Assembly: GCA_965200775.1 (NCBI GenBank)
Contig: OZ241383.1
Span: forward strand, 1,550,001-1,614,000
Reading direction: 5' to 3'
Length of the DNA stretch: 64,000 nt
DNA from: Poriferisocius sp965200775
Lineage (GTDB): Bacteria; Actinomycetota; Acidimicrobiia; Acidimicrobiales; Bin134
A model generated the notes under the pieces. It saw only the letters and a program-made list of their open reading frames with translations, was not told where the DNA came from and did not search any database. The translations under genes were made by a program, and so were the position numbers. Positions 8,617 through 17,566 of this stretch are shown piece after piece (positions within the stretch are counted from its first letter, which is position 1; each line of letters begins with the position of its first letter).

Positions 8617-10254
8617 ATGGCCGAGACGTCCGACCCTCGGATCCCGCCCCGGGACCGGGTCGTGCTTCGCTACGTGTTGGATCGACTCGTTGCCGAGGAC
8701 CCCGACCGTCTCTTCGCAAAGTTCACCGACGGCACCGAATGGACCCGCTTCGACCTCCGGGAAATCGCTCGTACTTATGCCGCCGCGTTCCAGGCCCTTG
8801 GCGTCAACCAGGGTGACCATGTGGCCTCGTTCCTGCCGAGCAGCGTCGAAGCGCTGTGCGTGTGGCACGGCCTCAACTACATGGGCGCGGTGTACGTTCC
8901 ACTCAATCCGGCGTACAAGGGGGCCCTGCTCGAACACACGGTGGCGACGTCGGATGCCAGCCTGATCGTCGCTCATCCAGAGTTGTCCCCTCGCTTGAAC
9001 GACATCGACCGGGCCCGGTTGGTCGACCTCGTACACCTCGGTGGCGAGGACGGATCCGGTCCCAAGATAAACGGCCTGCGTTGCCTTGACGATGACGTTC
9101 TGACCGGGCACGGAAGCGATCCGGTTGACCCCGAACTGGCTATCGAACCGTGGGATGTGCAGGGCATCTGGTACACGTCGGGTACCACCGGGCCGTCGAA
9201 GGGCGTTCTTTCTTCCTACCTCCATGCGTACTCAATGTTCGGACCCGAAACCTGGCCGTTCGTGACCGAGGAAGACCGCTACATGATCAACCTGCCCGTG
9301 TACCACATGGGGGGGACCGGCCTGTGGAACGCCATGCTCCTAAGGGGTGGGTCGGTCTCGTTCGTTGACCGCTTTCAGACGGAAATGTTCTGGGACCAAG
9401 TCCGCCAAACAGAGAGCACCTCGGTATTCCTGCTTGGGGCCATGGCCGCCTTCCTTGAGGCGCAACCCCCCGATCCCAGAGATCGGGACCATCCGATGCG
9501 GCTTATGTTCATGGTTCCGGTGGTCGATGATGTTCCGGCGTTTGCAGAGCGTTTCGGAGTTGAGGTGCGGTCCATCTACAACATGAGCGAACTCTGCATG
9601 CCGATCATTACCGGTCCTACTCCCACTTTGCCCGGCACCTGTGGGACTGTGCGTGACGGGGTACAGGTCCGCCTCGTTGACGAGAACGACTGTGAGGTTC
9701 CGGTGGGTGAGGTTGGTGAGTTTGTGGTGCGAAGTGACGTGCCGTGGTCGATGAATCACGGCTACTACAAGATGCCCGAGGCCACCGCGAACGCGTGGAG
9801 AAACGGTTGGTTCCACACCGGCGATGCGGGGAGAAGGGACGAGGCGGGGAACTACTACTTCATCGACCGGCTCAAGGACGCAATCCGGCGGCGGGGTGAG
9901 TTCGTGTCGTCACTGGAACTCGAGATCGAGTTGCAGTCCCACCCGTCGGTGGAAACAGCCGCTGTGGTGGGGGTAAAGAGCGAGCATGCCGAGGAGGAGA
10001 TCCTGGCGGTGCTGCGGGCTGCGCCGGGACACGAAATCGACTATGTGGAGCTCATCGACTACCTCAAGCCCCGGGTGGCGTACTTCATGATCCCCAAGTA
10101 CTGGAGGACGGTGGCCGATTTTCCCATGACGCCGACCGAGAAGATCCGCAAGGTGGTATTGCGCGACGAGGGATTGACCGGCGATGTGTGGGATCGAGAC
10201 GAGCACGGGATCAAGATCAAGTCCGAACGCATAGTCACGGCGGGAAGACCATGA
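8617..10254 (+). CDS. AMP-forming acyl-CoA synthetase (CaiC-like)
   Basis: A 545-residue adenylate-forming ligase that activates a carboxylic acid as acyl-AMP and then acyl-CoA. The phosphate loop is YTSGTTGPSKGVLSS (about residues 187-201), a YNMSELCMP segment stands at the adenine-binding region, GWFHTGDAG carries the ribose-binding Asp, and the C-terminal catalytic lysine lies in MTPTEKIRKV. The best resemblance is to crotonobetaine/carnitine-CoA ligases. A strong AAGGAGGGGG precedes the ATG. It heads the rightward arm and overlaps the first aldolase gene by ATGA, so it probably supplies the CoA ester for this pathway. Confidence 0.88.
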   Translation: MAETSDPRIPPRDRVVLRYVLDRLVAEDPDRLFAKFTDGTEWTRFDLREIARTYAAAFQALGVNQGDHVASFLPSSVEALCVWHGLNYMGAVYVPLNPAYKGALLEHTVATSDASLIVAHPELSPRLNDIDRARLVDLVHLGGEDGSGPKINGLRCLDDDVLTGHGSDPVDPELAIEPWDVQGIWYTSGTTGPSKGVLSSYLHAYSMFGPETWPFVTEEDRYMINLPVYHMGGTGLWNAMLLRGGSVSFVDRFQTEMFWDQVRQTESTSVFLLGAMAAFLEAQPPDPRDRDHPMRLMFMVPVVDDVPAFAERFGVEVRSIYNMSELCMPIITGPTPTLPGTCGTVRDGVQVRLVDENDCEVPVGEVGEFVVRSDVPWSMNHGYYKMPEATANAWRNGWFHTGDAGRRDEAGNYYFIDRLKDAIRRRGEFVSSLELEIELQSHPSVETAAVVGVKSEHAEEEILAVLRAAPGHEIDYVELIDYLKPRVAYFMIPKYWRTVADFPMTPTEKIRKVVLRDEGLTGDVWDRDEHGIKIKSERIVTAGRP

Positions 10255-11054
10255 GCGATGGTGGCCCCTCGTTGCGGGCTCGGCTCCGGGCCGGTGAACT
10301 ACTTGTGGCGGTGGAGGCGGCGTCGGCCAGCGCTGGGGCAGTTGAGGTTATGGCAGGTCTCGACTTCGACATGATCGTTGTTGATGCCCGCCACGCTGCC
10401 CTCAGCCCATACTCCGGTGAGCTGGAGCGGGTCATCCGGGCTGCCGACCTGCACCGCAAACCGGCCCTGGTTCGCGTGGGAGAGAACACACCAGGCACGA
10501 TCAACCGGGCCATGAACGACGGGGCGGCCGGTGTAGTTGTGGCCGTTGACGATCCCCACAAGTCAGCCGTGGCCGCCAAATCGGTCCGCTACCCACCGCT
10601 CGGCTTCCGGGGCGCGGCCCCGGTGGTGCGAGCAGCAGGATTCGGGCTCACCCCGTGGGACGACTACCGCGAGGCCACCAATGCCGACCGGCCCGTCATC
10701 GCGAGCATCGAAAGCGCGGAGGGGCTTGAGGCCGTCTCGGCCATCGCCGCCCAGGACGGTATCGACGCCGTGTTGCTCGATACCCTCAACCTCTCGCTGT
10801 CCCTCGGCCTCTCGTCCCTCAGCCCGCCGACGCAGGACGGCGCGATCGGCAGCGCGGTGGGCGAGCTACTGGCCGCAGGCCACGTTGTTGGGGTCAACCT
10901 TGCCTCGCCTGGGGACGCGGCAACCTGGCGTGACGCCGGATGCACGCTGCTGGTAATCGGAACCGACGTTGGCGCGTACGCGGATGCCACTGCGAGCCTG
11001 CGGGCCGAACTCAACTCGGTGCCTCACCGCCTGGCCGAAGGAGCCTCATCATGA
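10251..11054 (+). CDS. HpcH/HpaI-type aldolase family protein, paralog 1
   Basis: A 267-residue TIM-barrel protein of the class II 2-oxo-3-deoxy acid aldolase/citrate lyase beta family. Compared with E. coli HpaI, the Asp-x-x-His pair is kept (VVDARHAAL) and the loop arginine is kept (LVRVGEN). The metal-ligand Glu is kept in IASIESAEG, but the second ligand, normally in GPSDLS, reads LDTLNLS, with Asn for Asp. The ATG at 10251 overlaps the ligase stop. An upstream in-frame start at 10188 lies inside the ligase gene and was discarded. It may be structural or use altered chemistry. Confidence 0.8.
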   Translation: MSDGGPSLRARLRAGELLVAVEAASASAGAVEVMAGLDFDMIVVDARHAALSPYSGELERVIRAADLHRKPALVRVGENTPGTINRAMNDGAAGVVVAVDDPHKSAVAAKSVRYPPLGFRGAAPVVRAAGFGLTPWDDYREATNADRPVIASIESAEGLEAVSAIAAQDGIDAVLLDTLNLSLSLGLSSLSPPTQDGAIGSAVGELLAAGHVVGVNLASPGDAATWRDAGCTLLVIGTDVGAYADATASLRAELNSVPHRLAEGASS

Positions 11055-11827
11055 TGAATCTTCGCCAGACCTTCGAGCGCGGCGAGGTGGCGCTGGGGTG
11101 CTTCACCCTCATGGTCGAACCCATGTACGTGGAGGTTTTGGGGGCCGCCGGGTTCGACTTCGTGATCCTCGACTGTGAGGAAGCCAATGGCGACTCCTAC
11201 GGGGGGCGGCTCGACGAATTGGTCCGGGCCAGCGAGGCGTCGGGGCTGGTTCCCACCACACGAGTCGTCGAGAACACGGTCGGTGCCATCAACCGGGCGT
11301 TGAACTCCGGGAGCAAGCTGCTGTTCATACCCCATGTGCGGTCAGCAGAAGAGGCCCGGTACGCGGCAGAAGCGATGCGTTACCCACCGCGGGGACGGCG
11401 AGGAGCGGCGCCGGTGGTGAGGGCGGCACGCTATGGCCTCGAGCCCTGGCCCGAATACCACCAACGAACCAACGAGGAGAACCTTCTTTTCGTGATGGTC
11501 GAAGACGTGGAGTCGGTACACAACATCGAGGAGATAGTGGCGGTCGAAGGAGTCGACGGGGTCCTCGTCGGCACATGGGATCTGGCGGTTGAAATGGGCT
11601 GCGCAGACTACGGCCCACCGCCGCCTCCGGTTATGGAGCATGTCGAACATGTGATTCGCGTTACCCGGGAAGCCGGCCTGGTGATGTCCGCCCATGGATG
11701 GTCGGCCGAGGCGGCAACAAAGTACGTCGAGTTGGGTTGCCAGTTACTCATCGTGAGTCTGGATTCGACGTTGCTTCTCGAAGGCCTACGGAGGCTCGAA
11801 GAGGCGGCCCTTTCGCTCCGGGGTTGA
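11051..11827 (+). CDS. HpcH/HpaI-type aldolase family protein, paralog 2
   Basis: A 258-residue member of the same barrel family, coupled to paralog 1 by an ATGA overlap. It keeps both predicted metal ligands (FVMVEDVES and VLVGTWDLAVEMG) and the arginine (TTRVVENT), but the HpaI His45 position reads Glu (LDCEEANGD). The signature RGAAPVVRAARYGLEPW is shared with both other paralogs, showing recent common descent. Members of this family cleave 4-hydroxy-2-oxoacids or related CoA esters to pyruvate or glyoxylate plus an aldehyde; which one applies here is unknown. Confidence 0.82.
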   Translation: MMNLRQTFERGEVALGCFTLMVEPMYVEVLGAAGFDFVILDCEEANGDSYGGRLDELVRASEASGLVPTTRVVENTVGAINRALNSGSKLLFIPHVRSAEEARYAAEAMRYPPRGRRGAAPVVRAARYGLEPWPEYHQRTNEENLLFVMVEDVESVHNIEEIVAVEGVDGVLVGTWDLAVEMGCADYGPPPPPVMEHVEHVIRVTREAGLVMSAHGWSAEAATKYVELGCQLLIVSLDSTLLLEGLRRLEEAALSLRG

Positions 11828-11853
11828 TCGCGGCCCATCGCAGAGGAGGACCC

Positions 11854-12666
11854 ATGTTGAACCTGAGGCAGGCACTGGACGACGGGAAGGTCCTTTGCGG
11901 GCCCGGGGTATTCTCCGGGCACACCGGGGTTGTCGAACTCGCCGGGTACCTCGGGTTCGACTTCGTGTTTCTGGACACCGAACAGAGTCCTCCCAGCCCC
12001 TCCGGCCTTGAGCTGGAGCATCTCATCCAGGCAGCCGAAGCGGCTGACATCACTCCTACCGTTCGGGTGGCCGACCTGAGCCCCTATCTGGTCAACAAGG
12101 CCTTGAACTTGGGAGCCAAGGCCATCTGGATCCCACATGTGGAGGACAGCTCCGAAGCAGCCCGGCTTGTTCAGTACGGAAAGTACGCCCCCGACGGTGA
12201 GCGTGGCGCAGCTCCGATCGTCCGTTCGGCCAAGTACGGGCTGGAGAACTTTGACGAGTACCGCCGCCGGCAGAACGCGGAAACCCTGCTGATCGCCATC
12301 GTGGAGAGCGTGAAGGGCATACAGAACGTCGAGGAGATTGCCCATACGCCAGGGCTCGACATGATCTGCTTTGGAACGTTCGATTTGGGGGTCAGCATGG
12401 GGCTCTCCCAGGACGACTTCTACGGCGGCTCAAGTGCAGCCTGGGTACACCCCGACCTCGAAGCGGCGGGAAAGCGATGTGTCGAGGCCTGCAGGAGCGC
12501 CGGCATCTACGCCTCCACCGCGGCCTGGAGCCAGGAGTCGGCGGAGCGGTGGGTGTCCATGGGTTACCAGTTCATGCTCTACGGGCTCGACTACGCGTTG
12601 ATCGCCAAGGCCATGACTGATTTGAAAGGGGAGGTCGATGCCATCAAGTCGCTGGGGTCACCGTGA
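11854..12666 (+). CDS. HpcH/HpaI-type aldolase family protein, paralog 3
   Basis: A 270-residue third copy that starts 26 nt after paralog 2 and has a good AGAGGAGG ribosome-binding site 6 nt before the ATG. Metal ligands are kept (AIVESVKG and ICFGTFDLGVSMG), while the HpaI catalytic His position is Gln (LDTEQSPPS). The segment RGAAPIVRSAKYGLENF matches the other two copies. The longer frame from 11698 overlaps paralog 2 and is rejected. Three adjacent, diverged copies suggest either a hetero-oligomeric aldolase or successive cleavage steps. Confidence 0.82.
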   Translation: MLNLRQALDDGKVLCGPGVFSGHTGVVELAGYLGFDFVFLDTEQSPPSPSGLELEHLIQAAEAADITPTVRVADLSPYLVNKALNLGAKAIWIPHVEDSSEAARLVQYGKYAPDGERGAAPIVRSAKYGLENFDEYRRRQNAETLLIAIVESVKGIQNVEEIAHTPGLDMICFGTFDLGVSMGLSQDDFYGGSSAAWVHPDLEAAGKRCVEACRSAGIYASTAAWSQESAERWVSMGYQFMLYGLDYALIAKAMTDLKGEVDAIKSLGSP

Positions 12667-12708
12667 CCGCTCAGCGCCAGGGCATGTCTCGATACAGGTA
12701 GGTAGCCC

Positions 12709-13530
12709 ATGAGCGCACAAGTACATGTCTCAAAGCCTTCGGAGGGGGTTGGCCTTCTAATCATGGACAATCCACCGAAGAACTTCGCGTCCTACGAACT
12801 GCTGCAACGACTTGAGGACGGGTTGGCAGAACTGAGGGACGAGGGGACCCGGGTTGTGGTGGTGGCGTCCGACGTTCCCGGTTACTTCATGGCCCATGCC
12901 TGGCTAACCGATGTGATCAGGGCGTACACTGAGCCCGACACCATCAGCGGCGATCCACTCTTGTGGCGTCGGGTCACCCATGAGCTTGAGCGAGGCCCGA
13001 TGGTCTCCATAGCCTGCAACAACGGCCAGGCGTGGGGAGGAGGGGCCGAAGTCTCGTGGGCCTGCAACCTGAGAACGGCGGGCCGCTCAGCCCATTACGC
13101 GCAGATCGAGTCGGTGTTGGGGGTTATCCCCGGTGGTGGAGGCACAGCACGACTCTCCCGGCTCGCCGGACAGTCCGCGGCGCTTGAGGTATTCCTTTCC
13201 GGTGAGCCGGTCTCGGCCGAGAGGCTCCACCAGCTCGGCATCGTCAACCGTCTTTTCGAAGATAACGAGTTGAGAGAACGGACACTGGAGTGGGCGGAGT
13301 TGATCGCATCGCGACCTCACCGGGCGCTGCAGGCAAACAAGCGGGGGGTGCTTCAGGCATGGGACCTGGGAATCGAGGACGCGCTGAGGATCGAGGGCTA
13401 CATCTTCAACTCCACCATGCGGCCAGACACGCTGGAGCGGATGAAACGGATACAGGCCGAGTATGACGCCGGCGCGGACTCGTGGCAGGTGTACGGCCTA
13501 GAGCGTTGGGAGACCATTACGGACGACTGA
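12709..13530 (+). CDS. Enoyl-CoA hydratase/isomerase family protein
   Basis: A 273-residue crotonase with a typical fold. NNGQAWGGGAEVSWACNL (about 103-120) is the second oxyanion loop and YAQIESVLGVIPGGGGTARL (about 129-148) carries the Glu and the GGGG turn. The first oxyanion loop (ASDVPGYFMAHAWLTD) is atypical, with methionine and histidine where G-A-D is usual. It follows the third aldolase after 42 nt and is the last gene before the transporter unit. It could hydrate, isomerise or cleave a CoA ester made by the ligase. Confidence 0.8.
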   Translation: MSAQVHVSKPSEGVGLLIMDNPPKNFASYELLQRLEDGLAELRDEGTRVVVVASDVPGYFMAHAWLTDVIRAYTEPDTISGDPLLWRRVTHELERGPMVSIACNNGQAWGGGAEVSWACNLRTAGRSAHYAQIESVLGVIPGGGGTARLSRLAGQSAALEVFLSGEPVSAERLHQLGIVNRLFEDNELRERTLEWAELIASRPHRALQANKRGVLQAWDLGIEDALRIEGYIFNSTMRPDTLERMKRIQAEYDAGADSWQVYGLERWETITDD

Positions 13531-13532
13531 TT

Positions 13533-13548
13533 AGGGACAAATGCCTCT
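13533..13548 (+). promoter_or_regulatory. Second AGGGACAAA element, upstream of the transporter unit
   Basis: AGGGACAAATGCCTCT begins 2 nt after the crotonase stop and 79 nt before the binding-protein Shine-Dalgarno. It repeats the 9-mer found in the divergent spacer at 8544 and again ends in a pyrimidine-rich half. A shared operator or activator site for two transcription units of one regulon is the simplest reading. Confidence 0.45.
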
Positions 13549-13626
13549 ATCAGATCGCTCTGCCGAAAGTCAAGGTGAAGGGGCACCATGGGCATGAGTC
13601 TGTGGAATTAGGAGGGGATAACGACC

Positions 13627-14817
13627 ATGAGAACCACGAATCCACTACTTCGACTACTGGCGGTGTTGCTGGTGTTCGTGCTCGTTGCGGCAGCCTGTGG
13701 CGACGACGATGACAGCGCCGCCACAGATGCGCCTGCCGAAGAGCCGACGGAGACCCCGGCCCAGGAGGAACCCGTTGAACAGCCGACGGAGGCACCTACT
13801 CCGGAGCCGACGGAGGCCCCGGCCCAGGAGAAGATGACGATCGGCTTCGTGTCCATCTGGTGCGCGAACCCCACAGTGTGTGGTGTAAACCGCGCCTTCA
13901 TTGCGGAAGCGGAGGCTGCCGGGCATGAGGCAATCGTCGTGGAGGCCGACCTCAACGATGCCGTCAACTCACAGATCGCCGGGATGGATCAGCTAATCGC
14001 GCAAGGTGTGGACGCCATCGCGTTCTGGCCTTTGGACGACGCTGCCATGCAGGCTCCGATGCAACGAGCAGCCGATGCCGGCATCCCACTGTTCTCACAC
14101 GACATGTACAACGACCCGACCGGACTCGTGGTCTCGTCGGTGGTTCAGGGCCGGGAACTCAAGGCCAAACAGTCGGCGGCGTTGATCTGTGAGGCGCTCG
14201 GCGACGACGGAGGCCAGGTGCTTTACGGCAACTTTGTCATCGAGGCCATCCCGACTCTCGTGTTTTTGAAGGACAAGTTCATCGAGTACCTGAGCGAATG
14301 TGAGGGTGCCGAGCTCGTAGGGACGTTCCTCAACGAGACCGACGACGTTGACGGTGCCCAGCCCGCTGCCGAAGCGGCCCTGCTCGCCAACCCCGATGTG
14401 GAGGCGGTGTTCGCCTACAACGATCCGACCGCGATCGGCACATCCATTGCTGCCGCAGCGCTTGGTCGTGATCTGTATATCGACGGGTACAACCTGAGCC
14501 AGGACGGAGTTGATGCTCTTGGTGCCGGCCGGTTCGACGTCTCCTGGGACTACCGCTCGGCAGACATCGGGCAGGCATTGGCCCGAACGATGGTCGAGTT
14601 CCTCGACGGGACCAACTCCTCACCTCCGCTGTTCACCACTGTCTGGCCAATCGCCTACACACCCGAAACGATCGGGGACTTCGTTGTAACCGACGAACGG
14701 CTCGAGATGATCGCCGACGGCACCTACCTGCTCGACGCGTTGCCCGACTTCGTCGTATCCGGCAGCACAATACCAGCCCCGAGCGACGATATTCCGCTGC
14801 CGGAGCTGGCAGGCTAA
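13627..14817 (+). CDS. Ribose-type ABC importer substrate-binding lipoprotein
   Basis: A 396-residue exported protein. A hydrophobic signal segment ends in the lipobox VAAAC (Cys24), followed by an acidic, Pro/Thr/Glu-rich linker to about residue 68 and then a periplasmic-binding type I domain (MTIGFVSIWCANPTVCGVN; DQLIAQGVDAIAFWPLDD; VFAYNDPTAIG). This is the RbsB/XylF-like fold that serves sugars and also small polar compounds. GGAGG precedes the ATG. ATPase and permease genes follow. Because the downstream genes include HyuA/HyuB rather than sugar kinases, the ligand may not be a sugar. Confidence 0.88.
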   Translation: MRTTNPLLRLLAVLLVFVLVAAACGDDDDSAATDAPAEEPTETPAQEEPVEQPTEAPTPEPTEAPAQEKMTIGFVSIWCANPTVCGVNRAFIAEAEAAGHEAIVVEADLNDAVNSQIAGMDQLIAQGVDAIAFWPLDDAAMQAPMQRAADAGIPLFSHDMYNDPTGLVVSSVVQGRELKAKQSAALICEALGDDGGQVLYGNFVIEAIPTLVFLKDKFIEYLSECEGAELVGTFLNETDDVDGAQPAAEAALLANPDVEAVFAYNDPTAIGTSIAAAALGRDLYIDGYNLSQDGVDALGAGRFDVSWDYRSADIGQALARTMVEFLDGTNSSPPLFTTVWPIAYTPETIGDFVVTDERLEMIADGTYLLDALPDFVVSGSTIPAPSDDIPLPELAG

Positions 14818-14835
14818 GCCCCCTCAGTGATGGTT

Positions 14836-14900
14836 CTCGGGACCCCGGCACAAGCGACGGGTCGCCCTTTGGAAAGAGGTCGCGGTGCAGGGGTCCCGAG
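14836..14900 (+). other. Long intergenic stem-loop between binding protein and ATPase genes
   Basis: CTCGGGACCCCGGCAC (14836-14851) pairs with GTGCAGGGGTCCCGAG (14885-14900) with one mismatch, closing a 33-nt loop. It lies 19 nt after the binding-protein stop and 24 nt before the ATPase start. Such structures often trim or partly terminate transcripts so that the binding protein is made in excess. There is no U-tract, so a processing or attenuating role is more likely than full termination. Confidence 0.65.
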
Positions 14901-14924
14901 GCATCCTTGAGTTGAGGTGCAGCC

Positions 14925-16508
14925 ATGAAGAGGAACTCCGCCGCAGGTAACCGGATCACCGTAGAACAAGAGCAGCCTGCGGTGGTGATGATGCGGGGAA
15001 TCACGAAACGGTTCCCCGGTGTGACTGCGCTCGACGGAGTTGATTTTGGCTGCGTCGGCGGAGAGGTAACCGGCCTGGCCGGCGAGAACGGTTCGGGAAA
15101 GTCGAGTCTCGTGAAGGTGCTGGGGGGCCGGTACCAAGCTGATGAGGGCGAGGTTGCCATCGATGGCCGGCCCGCCCATTTTGCGACGACCTATGCCGCC
15201 ATGGACGCCGGGATAGCCATGGTCGCCCAGGAGATCCTCGTTCACGAGGAGTTGTCCGTGGCGGAAAACCTGGCCTGTGGAGCGCTCCCGCGGACTCGAT
15301 GGGGTGTGGTTGACCATGGCCGGCTCCGGTCGGAAGCCGCCGAGTTGCTGGCCAGATACGAGCTGGATATCGAGCCCTCAGCCCGTTTGGGCCGGCTTTC
15401 CCTGCGGTCTCGACAGATGGTCTCGATTCTGAAGATGGCGACGCGAGCGCCTCGCATCCTCATTTTGGACGAACCGACGAGTTCTCTGGGCGAAGCCGAA
15501 ATCAAGAGCCTCTACCGGCTGATCAGGGAACTTCGGGAGGGTGGAACTGCAATCGTCTATATCACCCACCGGTTGCGCGAGTACTTCGATCTTTGCGACT
15601 CCGTAACGGTCTTGCGGGACGGAGTGGTGACCGCGACAAAGCGCATTGGGGACCTCAACGAGGAGCAACTGATCGATCTGATGGTTGGCCGTGCCGTCGA
15701 CCTCTCAACGCGGACTGCGGTAAACGTTCGTCCCGCGGCAGGGCTTCGTTTACGGCTTCGCGATGTAAGCGTGGCCGGAAAGCTGGACGGAGTTGACCTC
15801 GACATCCATGACGGCGAGGTTCTCGGTATCGCCGGGCAGGCCGGTTCTGGCCGGTCGACTCTGGTGAAGACAATATTCGGATTGATCCCCCACCGAGGCC
15901 GGATCGAACTTGGGGGTTCGGCGTTGCGGGTAGCGGGGCCACGCGGTGCGATAAACGCAGGCGTTGCCTTCGTGCCCGAGGACCGAAAGCAGGCCGGCCT
16001 GGTCCTGTCGATGTCGGTCATCGACAACCTAACCATGACCCGCTGGCGCAAACTCAGCCGGGCCGGTGTCCTGTCCGAACAGGCCAAGGAGGACATCGCC
16101 CTGCGTGCGGTGAATTCGATGCAAATCCGAACCCCGTCCCTTCGCACCACGGTGCGGAACCTCAGTGGCGGCAACCAGCAGAAGATCGTGATCGGGAAGT
16201 GGATGGCCACCAAGCCGTCCCTGCTCATCCTCGACGAGCCGACCCGTGGGGTTGACGTGGGGGCCAAGCACGAGATTTACAACCTGATCGACCAATTCAC
16301 CCAGGAGGGACTTGGAGTTCTTGTGGCCTCGAGCGAACTCCAGGAACTCCTCCATGTCTGCGACCGCATCGTCGTCTTGTATCGAGGAACCGTCGCAGGC
16401 GTGCTCCAGGCGGGTGACGCCACGGAGGAGAACGTAACGGCGCTGGCGTTTGGCCAGAAGCTGGAAACAGCCACGGCGTCGGTCGGCAACGGGGTTGGTC
16501 GTGGATAG
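14925..16508 (+). CDS. Ribose-type ABC importer ATPase with two nucleotide-binding domains
   Basis: A 527-residue RbsA/XylG-type ATPase. The first domain has Walker A GENGSGKSS (about residues 52-60) and Walker B LILDEPTSS (about 180-188). The second has GQAGSGRST (about 303-311), the signature LSGGNQQK and LILDEPTRG. The first domain's signature reads LSLRSRQM, degenerate as is common in this family. It shares a unit with the binding protein and permease and overlaps the permease start by 8 nt. It powers uptake of the cluster's substrate. Confidence 0.9.
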   Translation: MKRNSAAGNRITVEQEQPAVVMMRGITKRFPGVTALDGVDFGCVGGEVTGLAGENGSGKSSLVKVLGGRYQADEGEVAIDGRPAHFATTYAAMDAGIAMVAQEILVHEELSVAENLACGALPRTRWGVVDHGRLRSEAAELLARYELDIEPSARLGRLSLRSRQMVSILKMATRAPRILILDEPTSSLGEAEIKSLYRLIRELREGGTAIVYITHRLREYFDLCDSVTVLRDGVVTATKRIGDLNEEQLIDLMVGRAVDLSTRTAVNVRPAAGLRLRLRDVSVAGKLDGVDLDIHDGEVLGIAGQAGSGRSTLVKTIFGLIPHRGRIELGGSALRVAGPRGAINAGVAFVPEDRKQAGLVLSMSVIDNLTMTRWRKLSRAGVLSEQAKEDIALRAVNSMQIRTPSLRTTVRNLSGGNQQKIVIGKWMATKPSLLILDEPTRGVDVGAKHEIYNLIDQFTQEGLGVLVASSELQELLHVCDRIVVLYRGTVAGVLQAGDATEENVTALAFGQKLETATASVGNGVGRG

Positions 16509-17535
16509 CGTCAGGGCTGCGGGCCCACTGACCGGACCTCAGGCCGACTCCTCTGCCGTTCGAGCGCCTCAGTGGCTAATTCGACGCTTGGTGCAGAGTC
16601 GATTCGGCCCCTATCTGGGGCTGATGGTCGTTCTGGTTGCTTTGGTCGTTTATGTCTCGATCACCGAAGAGGCATTTCTGTCACAGGCGAACATAACGAA
16701 CATCCTGCGCACTTCGGCAATACCCCTGGTGCTGGCGGCAGGAATGACGCTGGTGCTCTTCACGGCGGGCGTGGATCTCTCGGTTGGTGCCATCCTCGCT
16801 CTCTGCGGTGTCTTCTACGCCCAGATGGCCGTTGATCAGGACATGCCGGGATTTCTGGCCCTTCTCCTCACGCTGGTAGTGGGTGCCGGACTCGGCCTGT
16901 TCAACGGCTTCCTCATCGGCAAGGTCCGGATGTCGTTCTTCGTCGTGACGTTGGGCACGCTCTCGCTCTTTCGAGGAGTTGCGCTGTTGTGGAGGAACGA
17001 GAGCGTTGACATGTTCACCAAGGAGCTACCTGCGTTCCTGGGCAATGACACGCTGTTCGGCGGCACCATCCCCATCGGATTTCTGGTGGCCATGGGTCTC
17101 TACGTGCTCTTCGCCGTGGTGCTTCGGTACACGGTATTCGGCCGTTCCGTTTACGCCGTGGGCGGAAACCGGGAAGCCGCCGAACTTTCCGGCATCCGAG
17201 CCGGGGGTGTCGTGGCTTTGGTTTACGTCATCAGCGGGGTTTGTGCCGCTCTGGGATCGGTCATGCTTATCGGCCGTACCACCATCTCGGTGGCCACAGC
17301 CGGCACCGGTATCGAGTTGAACGTTGCCGCGGCGGTGCTTCTCGGAGGAGCAGCGCTGTCCGGCGGCGTCGGAAGCATCTGGGGGACCCTGCTCGGCGTG
17401 ATGTTCCTGCAGGTGTTGAGCAACGCCCTCGATCTTGCAGCGGTCAGTGGATTCTGGCAACAAATCGTGACCGGCGGCATCTTGATCACCGCCATTTACC
17501 TCGACTCGCTCCGGTCGCGTCGCACCGGCGATTAG
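16501..17535 (+). CDS. Ribose-type ABC importer permease
   Basis: A 344-residue BPD_transp_2-family permease with about 8-10 hydrophobic segments. The family hallmarks are TNILRTSAIPLVLAAGMTLV, GVDLSVGAILAL, the cytoplasmic EAA-like loop YAVGGNREAAELSGI, and GGAALSGGVGSIWGTLLG near the C-terminus. I use the GTG at 16501, which overlaps the ATPase stop by 8 nt; the frame opens at 16450 but homology begins after the GTG. Only one permease gene is present, so it probably forms a homodimer, as in RbsC systems. Confidence 0.87.
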   Translation: MDSVRAAGPLTGPQADSSAVRAPQWLIRRLVQSRFGPYLGLMVVLVALVVYVSITEEAFLSQANITNILRTSAIPLVLAAGMTLVLFTAGVDLSVGAILALCGVFYAQMAVDQDMPGFLALLLTLVVGAGLGLFNGFLIGKVRMSFFVVTLGTLSLFRGVALLWRNESVDMFTKELPAFLGNDTLFGGTIPIGFLVAMGLYVLFAVVLRYTVFGRSVYAVGGNREAAELSGIRAGGVVALVYVISGVCAALGSVMLIGRTTISVATAGTGIELNVAAAVLLGGAALSGGVGSIWGTLLGVMFLQVLSNALDLAAVSGFWQQIVTGGILITAIYLDSLRSRRTGD

Positions 17536-17566
17536 GCGACTCGTATCACCATCGGGAGGAACAACA

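Noticed and set aside
8509..9225. N-terminal extension of the CMD protein to 465 residues
   Set aside because: It would cover the divergent ligase gene; the ATG at 8508 has a good ribosome site and family homology starts there.
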